A stretch of 5,442 bases of DNA from Chitinophagales bacterium (GCA_020629335.1 JAHDDN010000393.1:1-5442), one strand, 5' to 3'. Shown: positions 1 to 4,031, numbered from the stretch's first letter. A program made the numbers and translations. The notes: generated from the sequence alone by a model not told the origin.

Positions 1-54
1 ATGCCCATCCTGATGCTTCTTAAATAAATCGTCTATTTCCTGATCTCTATTCAT
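1..54 (-). CDS. N-terminal fragment of the gene downstream of the ECF sigma factor (possible anti-sigma or envelope protein)
   Basis: An ATG at 54-52 opens a frame that runs without a stop off the left edge. The 18 visible residues are MNRDQEIDDLFKKHQDGH. The gene lies on the same strand as the sigma factor and begins 57 bases after its stop, so co-transcription is plausible, though a hairpin-forming repeat lies between them. Short acidic starts with a D-L-F-K/R core are, as I recall, common in the membrane or envelope proteins encoded after Bacteroidota ECF sigma factors, some of which act as anti-sigma factors. That is inference from position and a very short stretch. No domain or membrane segment is visible here. 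Confidence 0.55.
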   Translation of the reverse strand, partial: MNRDQEIDDLFKKHQDGH

Positions 55-78
55 AATTATATAAAAAATAAAACATTT

Positions 79-110
79 CCCCTCCTTAAAAAAGGAGGGG
101 GCAGGGGTGG
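79..110. repeat. Palindromic C-rich/G-rich intergenic repeat
   Basis: A perfect 9-bp stem (79-87 with 92-100, CCCCTCCTT/AAGGAGGGG) closes a four-A loop and is followed by a G-rich tail (101-110). Read on the minus strand, the repeat starts at the first base after the sigma factor stop codon and is followed by a T-rich stretch near 60-78. It could therefore stop or slow transcription leaving the sigma gene, or protect its mRNA end. I recall near-identical C-rich palindromes scattered between genes in many Bacteroidota genomes, so it is probably a dispersed repeat rather than a gene-specific terminator. Confidence 0.6.
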
Positions 111-659
111 TTATTTAAAATACCCAATCCTCTCCAACAACACTTGCAACTTCTTCCTAGCCTTAATCAATTGCGATTTAGAAGTATTCACACTGATATC
201 CAATTGCTCTGCTATCTCCTTATGCGGCATCCCCTCAATCACATAAAGATTAAAAATCGTCCGATAGCCATCTGGCAATTCATCCAACAATTTCAAAATC
301 TCTTGCTCATTCAGTCCACTATCCGCTGGCAATGCAGTAGATGTCCCTTGCCAATCCGCCTCCAATTCTGACGTTTGAGGCAATCTTTTTTGCTTCCTCA
401 AAAACATCAAACATTCATTCACCACAATTCTACGCATCCATCCACCAAAATTCCCACTTCCCTGAAACTGATCAATCTTCTGAAAGATCTTCGTAAAAGC
501 CCCAATCAGTACATCCTCAATATCCGCTTCCACAGACAAATACCGTCTACACACCCCAAAAAACTTCGGAGCATATTGCCGATACAGCTCTTGCTGCGCC
601 ACCGCCTCTTTACGGCGACAGCCCTCAATAAGCCCTTCTTCTGTAAAAGCAGTCTTCAA
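111..659 (-). CDS. ECF-type RNA polymerase sigma-70 factor
   Basis: A 182-residue protein with the two-domain layout of extracytoplasmic function sigma factors, which direct RNA polymerase to a stress or envelope regulon. Sigma region 2 spans about residues 22-92, including ELYRQYAPKFFGVCRRY and GGWMRRIVVNECLMFLRK. After a linker of about 25 residues, region 4 spans about 119-172, with LLDELPDGYRTIFNLYVIEG and a helix-turn-helix at 144-171 (HKEIAEQLDISVNTSKSQL). The length is usual for the class. The start is a TTG at 659-657: the only upstream in-frame codons before a TAA (674-672) are Ser/His, and no ATG occurs until about residue 75, inside region 2. The position after ED (residues 48-49), often QDxF in relatives, reads VLIGAF here. 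The downstream partial gene may encode its regulator. Assignment to the class is secure; the regulon is unknown. Confidence 0.93.
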   Translation of the reverse strand: MKTAFTEEGLIEGCRRKEAVAQQELYRQYAPKFFGVCRRYLSVEADIEDVLIGAFTKIFQKIDQFQGSGNFGGWMRRIVVNECLMFLRKQKRLPQTSELEADWQGTSTALPADSGLNEQEILKLLDELPDGYRTIFNLYVIEGMPHKEIAEQLDISVNTSKSQLIKARKKLQVLLERIGYFK

Positions 660-720
660 TGAATGTGATGATTAAATGAGTCAATAAGGTGTCCAACCGT
701 AAAAATAAGCAAAAAAAATC

Positions 721-753
721 AACGTTTTAACGTTTTGAACTTTGGGAACGTTT
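721..753. promoter_or_regulatory. Cluster of three AACGTT palindromes upstream of the sigma factor gene
   Basis: AACGTTTT occurs twice in tandem (721-728, 729-736), and a third AACGTT lies at 747-752. They sit about 60-95 bases before the sigma factor start, where a regulator or the sigma factor itself might bind. No clear TTTG/TAnnTTTG promoter for the minus-strand gene was found nearby; TATTTTTA at about 709-702 on the minus strand is only a near match. A regulatory role is inferred from position and repetition. Confidence 0.3.
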
Positions 754-754
754 G

Positions 755-935
755 ATAAGTAGCTAACATTAATTATTTCGGCAATTCTGATGGCTTCTTT
801 TTAACTTATACTGCGTGATCCTTACAGGACAGGCTTTTCTTAGCAATAGCTCTGCTATTACTGGCGGAAAAAGCCTTGTCTAAGCTAAAAATAATCTCAT
901 CAAGAAGACCGAAATAATTACTATCAACTACTTAA
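755..935. repeat. Fold-back element of about 180 nt (MITE-like imperfect palindrome)
   Basis: The ends 755-781 and 909-935 are inverted repeats matching at 22 of 27 positions, including 12 perfect innermost bases (770-781 with 909-920). Complementarity continues inward through CTGATGGCTTCTTTTTAACTTA-like segments and GACAGGCTTTTC (828-839) against GAAAAAGCCTTGTC (867-880). It reaches a tight hairpin at 845-859 (AATAGC-TCT-GCTATT). The left arm carries one unpaired block of about 15-20 bases near 808-827. The whole stretch could fold as one long hairpin. No transposase or coding frame lies inside and I see no clear target-site duplication. It may be a non-autonomous mobile element remnant or a processed RNA hairpin. 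Confidence 0.55.
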
Positions 936-1002
936 CTGATTCATCTGCTTGAGTCTTTAGGTAATTATTCCGTTCATATTTCATAGTTAAATTTGGGGCT
1001 TC

Positions 1003-1075
1003 CCTTTCCTCATTTTTCATTCGACCGTAGGGGCGCTACCTATGTGTGCGCCCACGAATGAAAAATAAGGAAAGG
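1003..1075. repeat. Near-perfect long hairpin with G+C-rich core
   Basis: The arms 1003-1023 and 1055-1075 pair over 21 bases with a single mismatch. Inside, GGGCGC (1031-1036) pairs with GCGCCC (1048-1053) around an 11-base loop. The structure abuts the conserved GCCCGACC end of the minus-strand structured element, so read on that strand it would be its 3' hairpin. It resembles a strong transcription-stopping or RNA-stabilising stem but lacks a clean T-run on either side. Confidence 0.6.
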
Positions 1076-1208
1076 TCGGGCTGTCCGTTCTTATGCGGCT
1101 ATGCTGCTCCTATTCCGCTAAGGCCCGCTTGTCTGCCCTTCGGGCCAGCCATCGCGTACCTAAGCTCCATAAGTCGCATCATGTACGCCGCATACCACTT
1201 CCATCCCT
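1074..1208 (-). ncRNA. Structured intergenic element, copy A (candidate RNA)
   Basis: Read on the minus strand this 135-nt stretch begins AGGGATGGAAGTGG and ends GGACAGCCCGACC. It aligns along its length with the plus-strand copy at 3339-3475. Helix P1 pairs 1187-1194 with 1092-1099 (TATGCGGC/GCCGCATA). P2 pairs 1183-1186 with 1156-1159 (GTAC/GTAC), extendable by GC at both ends in competition with P1. P3 is GCCC-GAA-GGGC at 1145-1135. Paired changes relative to copy B preserve P1 and P2. I recall similar GGGATnG...AGCCCGACC ends in intergenic regions of other Bacteroidota, but know of no assigned function. It could be an RNA, a DNA-level repeat or a mobile element remnant. There is no coding potential beyond a chance open frame. 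Confidence 0.5.
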
Positions 1209-1217
1209 AAGCCGAAA

Positions 1218-1291
1218 TTAGCGATGAGTGCATAGTGATGAGCGATTAGTATAAAAAAACTACATGCTACATGCGCATCACTCATCGCTAA
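1218..1291. repeat. 13-bp perfect inverted repeat with 48-base spacer
   Basis: TTAGCGATGAGTG at 1218-1230 is exactly reverse-complemented at 1279-1291. The spacer repeats parts of the motif (GTGATGAGCGATTAG at 1236-1249) and is A+T rich in the middle. It lies between the structured element and the GATCCC/GGGATGACA repeat. The second locus has a shorter, unrelated hairpin at the matching place (3275-3299). Confidence 0.5.
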
Positions 1292-1297
1292 AAAACC

Positions 1298-1332
1298 TGT
1301 CATCCCGATTGCGTCATCGCACAGGGATCTAT
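1298..1332 (-). repeat. Dispersed GATCCC...GGGATGACA hairpin repeat, copy A
   Basis: On the minus strand the sequence runs ATAGATCCCTGT, a small GCG-ATGA-CGC hairpin, then CGGGATGACA. The outer ATCCC and GGGAT can pair around the inner hairpin. The ends are identical to those at 3217-3252, while the inner stem differs. I recall this as one form of a very common bacterial intergenic repeat whose ends pair in this way (GATTCC...GGAATGACA variants). Confidence 0.6.
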
Positions 1333-1335
1333 CCC

Positions 1336-1506
1336 CCAAACAAGAGGAATACATAAACGTTCACGCGAAGCCAAAAGCTTTTCATTCCTAACAAAATTCA
1401 TCCCCAACTCTATGTAAAAATTATGCTATATTTGGAACACCCCTAAGCCAATACATGATTGATTAAATGTTTCATTTTTTAGAAATGTATTAGGTATCGC
1501 TATACA
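1336..1506. other. Non-coding stretch upstream of the secreted-protein gene
   Basis: No coding frame with plausible composition was found. The only structure seen is a weak nested hairpin: AATACAT (1450-1456) pairs with ATGTATT (1485-1491), enclosing AAATG-TTT-CATTT (1465-1477). Another AACGTT occurs at 1356-1361. Nothing else could be supported. Confidence 0.4.
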
Positions 1507-1538
1507 TTTTTATCTTACAAAAGAAAGTCTTATTTTTG
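1507..1538 (+). promoter_or_regulatory. Probable promoter of the secreted-protein gene
   Basis: TATTTTTG at 1531-1538 fits the Bacteroidota -7 consensus TAnnTTTG exactly. The -33 position has only a T-run (1507-1511) instead of TTTG, about 19 bases upstream. A start near 1545 would leave a leader of about 37 bases before the ATG at 1582. The segment 1521-1549 closely matches the toxin promoter region 3660-3688. Confidence 0.5.
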
Positions 1539-1571
1539 ATTTGAAATAATTATACCCTTTCGCTCAAAGAA

Positions 1572-1583
1572 ATAAACGTTTAT
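1572..1583. promoter_or_regulatory. 12-bp perfect palindrome covering the start codon
   Basis: ATAAACGTTTAT reads the same on both strands and includes the first two bases of the ATG at 1582-1584. It contains the same AACGTT core as the sigma-upstream cluster. It could be a protein-binding site or a chance A+T-rich palindrome; the sequence cannot tell. Confidence 0.25.
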
Positions 1584-2196
1584 GAAATACTTATACACGC
1601 TTCTTCTCCTAACAATATCAATCACAGCATATACCCAAAATAATGAAGAGGCTAAATCCTTTGAATATAAATTAGAGGAATTTCGTTTCAGTTTATATGA
1701 GGAATTAGATAAAGTAGCGGATGAAAATATCATGAATTTTCAATTTGATGAGAAAGACAGTTTAGTATTAATGATTAATGATTTTTGTTCAAAATACTCT
1801 AAAGAAATTATTGAGTATAGAGGTTTTTTACTGAATAAATATTCAGATAGATCGATGCCAGATTTAGACAATTATAATAAAGTGGATATAAACTCAGAAT
1901 TAATGATTCAAACAATCAAAGGAAATATTCCTTTAACAGATTTAATGCTTATCAATCCTTTTGTCTTAATGGATTTATTTAAAAATATGTATGCTTCTCG
2001 AAAATCAGTACAGGATTTAGCAAAAGATAATATTAAAAGCCAAATTGCAATGCCGCTCATTTCTGCTAAAAAAATCAATTCAACTCAATGGGAAATTATG
2101 GAAAATTCGTATAGTAAGATACACAAATTTACCTACGATGTAGAAAAAGGAGAAATGCTTTCATTTGAAGTCTTTGAGCGAAAAAAGAAGGAATAA
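1582..2196 (+). CDS. Secreted hypothetical protein, no recognised domain
   Basis: A 204-residue protein I do not recognise. Residues 1-18 form a classic signal peptide: Lys2, a hydrophobic core of L/I/T residues, then AYTQNN, the usual Bacteroidota cleavage context. The mature protein should therefore be periplasmic or exported. There is no lipobox cysteine and no C-terminal sorting domain. The remainder is charged, probably mostly alpha-helical, with many Glu/Lys/Asp residues and one cysteine (in DFCSKYSKEI). A final stretch, TQWEIMENSYSKIHKFTYDVEKGEMLSFEVFERKKKE, looks like beta strands. The gene stands alone behind its own probable promoter, 59 bases before the hydroxylase gene. Its codons are visibly more A+T rich than those of the sigma factor or hydroxylase, which may indicate recent acquisition. 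The function is unknown. Confidence 0.8.
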   Translation: MKYLYTLLLLTISITAYTQNNEEAKSFEYKLEEFRFSLYEELDKVADENIMNFQFDEKDSLVLMINDFCSKYSKEIIEYRGFLLNKYSDRSMPDLDNYNKVDINSELMIQTIKGNIPLTDLMLINPFVLMDLFKNMYASRKSVQDLAKDNIKSQIAMPLISAKKINSTQWEIMENSYSKIHKFTYDVEKGEMLSFEVFERKKKE

Positions 2197-2210
2197 ATTG
2201 TTTGTTTTAA

Positions 2211-2228
2211 AATTCTAAAAAAAGAATT
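2211..2228 (+). terminator. Weak A+T-only hairpin after the secreted-protein gene
   Basis: AATTCT (2211-2216) pairs with AGAATT (2223-2228) around six A residues. A T-rich stretch (CTTTTTATTCTT, 2231-2242) follows shortly after. The stem has just one G-C pair per arm, so termination would be weak. Read-through into the hydroxylase gene remains possible. Confidence 0.3.
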
Positions 2229-2255
2229 AACTTTTTATTCTTATATTAACTAATC

Positions 2256-2885
2256 ATGAGAACAGACAAGACATTTTTATCAAAAAAAGAGATGCCCCAA
2301 GAGGATTATCAAAAGCGCATTATTAGAACAATGTACGTAACGAATCCTATATGGCAGTATATCACCTTTATACCTTTAATGGCATTAGTGGCTTACTTTG
2401 CTATTGTTTATCTCGAAATGCCTTGGTGGCGTCTACTGATAGGATTACTAGCCAGTGCGGCTTTTTGGACATTTTTTGAATACGCCATGCATCGTTATTT
2501 TTTTCATGCTAATCCTAATAATAGCTGGATGCGTAAGGTATTGGATAGTATTCATTGGGCACATCATGAATACCCCAATGATAAAAGAATGATGTTAGTG
2601 AATCCTTTACTAGGTATTCCAGCAACAGCATTAGTTTATGGGCTAGCTTATCTTTTTATAGGACAATATGCGCATCCCTTTATTGTAGGCGTAATGGGCA
2701 TTTATTTGGTTTATGATTGGTTTCATTTTGCATCCCACAATAAAAACTACAATAATGCTTGGTTCCAACTAATGAAGCGACATCACCTAAAGCACCATTA
2801 TCAAGACCCAACTAAAAACTATGCATTTACCACTACCATTTGGGATAAAATACTGGATACAGAAATAAGGTCTAAGTCAGAATAA
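2256..2885 (+). CDS. Fatty acid hydroxylase, FA2H-like, of the membrane di-iron sterol desaturase/hydroxylase superfamily
   Basis: A 209-residue integral membrane enzyme expected to use a histidine-bound di-iron centre and O2 to hydroxylate a lipid acyl chain. The histidine motifs appear in the family's order: HRYFFH (H79, H84), HWAHH (H100, H103, H104), HFASH (H157, H161) and HHLKHH (H176, H177, H180, H181). Hydrophobic segments lie at about 33-54, 57-76, 117-137 and 140-156, leaving the histidine clusters on one face. The WTFFEYAMHRYFFH block and the HHYQDPTKNYAFTTTIWDKILDT ending resemble fatty acid 2-hydroxylases acting on ceramide acyl chains more than carotenoid or sterol enzymes. Many Bacteroidota make sphingolipids, so that is the likeliest substrate, but it is inferred. 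There is no cytochrome b5 domain, which some eukaryotic FA2H proteins have. The gene ends in a strong hairpin at 2910-2986. Confidence 0.88.
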   Translation: MRTDKTFLSKKEMPQEDYQKRIIRTMYVTNPIWQYITFIPLMALVAYFAIVYLEMPWWRLLIGLLASAAFWTFFEYAMHRYFFHANPNNSWMRKVLDSIHWAHHEYPNDKRMMLVNPLLGIPATALVYGLAYLFIGQYAHPFIVGVMGIYLVYDWFHFASHNKNYNNAWFQLMKRHHLKHHYQDPTKNYAFTTTIWDKILDTEIRSKSE

Positions 2886-2909
2886 ATATGTTTTGTTGTA
2901 CAATGCATT

Positions 2910-2986
2910 GAAATGACCTATCTTATCGAGCCAAAGTAATTACCTTATAATTAAGGTAATTGTTGGGCTTGGAGATAGGTCATTTC
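2910..2986 (+). terminator. Long hairpin ending the hydroxylase transcript
   Basis: GAAATGACCTATCT (2910-2923) pairs perfectly with AGATAGGTCATTTC (2973-2986), and a second inner stem joins 2938-2947 to 2952-2961 (AATTACCTTA/TAAGGTAATT). A T-rich tail, TTATTCTT, follows at 2987-2994. It begins 24 bases after the hydroxylase stop codon. The two-storey stem is longer than a typical intrinsic terminator and may also protect the mRNA end. Confidence 0.65.
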
Positions 2987-2994
2987 TTATTCTT

Positions 2995-3110
2995 GTCAGC
3001 ATCCGAATTCTCAGAATTTAAAGATTTTCAGAATTACCCAATCAAAAATTTTGCTAATTCTATCATTCAGTAAATTCTGTTTCAGACAAAGGCGAAAAAA
3101 CAGCGATTCT
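2995..3110. other. Non-coding stretch with degenerate TCAGAATT / AATTCTG motifs
   Basis: No gene is visible. TCAGAATT occurs at 3011-3018 and 3028-3035. AATTCTGTTTCAGA (3073-3086) recurs in the same orientation with one change at 3590-3603 (AATTCTGATTCAGA), so the pair brackets the repeat-rich block between them. These look like decayed copies of a dispersed intergenic motif. Confidence 0.4.
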
Positions 3111-3178
3111 CGTTTTGATCAATGAAGTCCTAAGTTTAGTTTTGGAGGTATGATATTAATGGTCAAAACGATTATTGC
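3103..3178. repeat. Imperfect inverted repeat around CGTTTTGATC / GGTCAAAACG
   Basis: CGTTTTGATC at 3111-3120 pairs with GGTCAAAACG at 3161-3170 with one wobble-type mismatch. Weaker pairing extends outward to about 3103 and 3178. The interior contains TTTGGAGG (3141-3148), which could alternatively pair with CCTCCCAAA (3191-3199). No gene or known motif was identified. Confidence 0.35.
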
Positions 3179-3216
3179 AGATGAGTTTAGCCTCCCAAAT
3201 CCTTCAATTTTGTCGT

Positions 3217-3252
3217 ATAGATCCCTGTACACCTACGGTGTTTGGGATGACA
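3217..3252 (+). repeat. Dispersed GATCCC...GGGATGACA hairpin repeat, copy B
   Basis: The sequence runs ATAGATCCCTGT, an inner CACC-TAC-GGTG hairpin (3230-3240), then TTTGGGATGACA. The first 12 and last 9 bases are identical to copy A (1298-1332 minus), whereas the inner stem has a different sequence but still pairs. Confidence 0.6.
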
Positions 3253-3274
3253 ATTCCCAGAAGAAAGCTAAAAC

Positions 3275-3299
3275 TAGTGAGCTTAATAATTTCTCACTA
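3275..3299. repeat. Small hairpin TAGTGAG / CTCACTA
   Basis: A perfect 7-bp inverted repeat (3275-3281 with 3293-3299) around an 11-base A+T-rich loop. It holds the same place between the GATCCC repeat and the structured element as the 13-bp inverted repeat 1218-1291 does at the other locus, but the sequences are not clearly related. Confidence 0.35.
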
Positions 3300-3338
3300 C
3301 TCATGACCCAATACTCAGTACTCAACAAAAAATGCGCA

Positions 3339-3475
3339 AGGGATAGAAGCGGTATGTGGCGTCCATGGGGCTGCTTACGGAACTTAGCTGGACGCAGGCT
3401 GGCCCTGAAAGGGCAGACAAGTACAGCTTAGTGGAGTAGCAGACACATAGCCACATAATAGCGGATAGCCCGACC
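3339..3475 (+). ncRNA. Structured intergenic element, copy B (candidate RNA)
   Basis: 137 nt starting AGGGATAGAAGCGG and ending GGATAGCCCGACC. P1 pairs 3353-3360 with 3450-3457 (TATGTGGC/GCCACATA). P2 pairs 3361-3364 with 3390-3393 (GTCC/GGAC). P3 is GCCCT-GAA-AGGGC at 3402-3414. An outer GGG/CCC pairing (3340-3342 with 3469-3471) is possible. Compared with copy A, P1 has a C-G to T-A exchange, P2 an A-T to C-G exchange, and P3 gains one pair while keeping the GAA loop. A small hairpin, CGCC-TTC-GGCG (3479-3489), follows. Structure is conserved better than sequence; the function is unknown. Confidence 0.5.
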
Positions 3476-3489
3476 GAGCGCCTTCGGCG

Positions 3490-3645
3490 AATGCATAATG
3501 CATAAAGTAATGATTAATTGAGATGGTGCTGTGAGCTTGATTTTACGAGCGCTGGGTTGCGCCCTAATTTAATGACTAATTATCCTATGAATTCTGATTC
3601 AGAAACATGAAGTGAATCAATAAAAATAATAAATTTCTTTCTTTT
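3490..3645. other. Non-coding stretch before the toxin promoter, with small palindromes
   Basis: A tandem 7-mer, ATGCATA twice, lies at 3491-3504. A 13-base palindrome TTCTGA-T-TCAGAA spans 3592-3604. A 7-bp inverted repeat TGATTCA (3595-3601) / TGAATCA (3613-3619) lies about 30 bases before the toxin -33 box and could be an accessory operator. No gene is visible. Confidence 0.35.
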
Positions 3646-3677
3646 TTTGTTTCCTATTTAAGAAACCTTTATTTTTG
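3646..3677 (+). promoter_or_regulatory. Promoter of the toxin-antitoxin operon with dyad operator
   Basis: TTTG (3646-3649) and TATTTTTG (3670-3677) match the Bacteroidota -33 and -7 boxes, separated by 20 bases. Between them lies an 18-bp dyad, GTTTCCTAT/TTAAGAAAC (3649-3666), with the outer five bases of each half perfectly inverted and 7 of 9 pairs overall. That is where an autorepressing antitoxin would block polymerase. Transcription would start near 3684, giving a leader of only about 9 bases before the TTG start codon. Confidence 0.6.
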
Positions 3678-3692
3678 ATTTAAAATATTCTT

Positions 3693-4031
3693 TTGGACGA
3701 AAAATTTGACATAAAATTTTTAAAAGGAGTAATTGACTTCTTAGATGGGATTGATGAGAAAGCTTGTGATAAAATACTTTTTAATATTGATAAAGTAAGA
3801 ATCGAACCAGATAAGAAACTATTTAAAAAGCTAAACCCAAATATATGGGAATTTCAGACATTACATAATAAAAAGCAATATCGTTTATTTGCTTTTTGGG
3901 ATAAAACAGATAATATTCTTACGATGGTCGTTGCTACTCATGGAATAATAAAGAAAAGTCAAAAAACTCCTTCAAAAGAAATTGAAAAAGCAAAAGAGTT
4001 AATGAAGAACTATTTTGAAGACAAAAAATAA
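3693..4031 (+). CDS. higB: RelE/HigB-type toxin (phage Gp49-like family)
   Basis: A 112-residue basic protein of the HigB/Gp49-like branch of the RelE/ParE fold. Its relatives are ribosome-associated mRNA endonucleases that halt translation until their antitoxin binds them. Visible signatures are LFKKLNPNIWEFQTLHNKKQYRLFAFWD at 43-70, VVATHGIIKKSQKTP at 79-93, and a C-terminal helix EIEKAKELMKNYFEDKK. Likely functional residues are Arg64, His83 and Lys87/Lys88, by family analogy. The start is a TTG at 3693-3695: a TAA lies just upstream at 3681-3683 and no ATG occurs near the N-terminus. The length is full. Toxin before antitoxin is the usual HigBA order, with four bases between the genes. 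The sequence is markedly A+T rich, in keeping with horizontal transfer. RNase activity is inferred from the family. Confidence 0.9.
   Translation: MDEKFDIKFLKGVIDFLDGIDEKACDKILFNIDKVRIEPDKKLFKKLNPNIWEFQTLHNKKQYRLFAFWDKTDNILTMVVATHGIIKKSQKTPSKEIEKAKELMKNYFEDKK

Noticed and set aside
144..662. Two plus-strand open frames (144-371, 375-662) opposite the sigma factor
   Set aside because: They lie wholly antisense to a clear sigma-70 gene and encode low-complexity, domain-free peptides.
1160..1354. Minus-strand 64-codon open frame
   Set aside because: It is a chance translation across the GATCCC/GGGATGACA repeat, an inverted repeat and the structured element, with no protein-like pattern. The other copy of these modules is not open in the same frame.
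660..1581. tRNA, rRNA or known riboswitch in the large left gap
   Set aside because: No cloverleaf with a CCA-type acceptor, no rRNA-like sequence and no riboswitch core I recognise. The structures present are hairpins and repeats.
1530..1733. Minus-strand 67-codon open frame
   Set aside because: Antisense to the promoter and N-terminus of the secreted protein, with no supporting features.
3011..3035. CRISPR-like spaced repeats (TCAGAATT twice)
   Set aside because: There are only two 8-base units with short spacing, no array, and no cas genes.
3150..3431. Plus-strand 93-codon open frame
   Set aside because: It reads through three non-coding repeat modules and stops inside the structured element. 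The composition is not protein-like.
1074..3475. Invertible DNA segment driven by the two opposed elements
   Set aside because: The copies are too diverged for efficient homologous recombination, and no invertase gene or short identical crossover site was seen.
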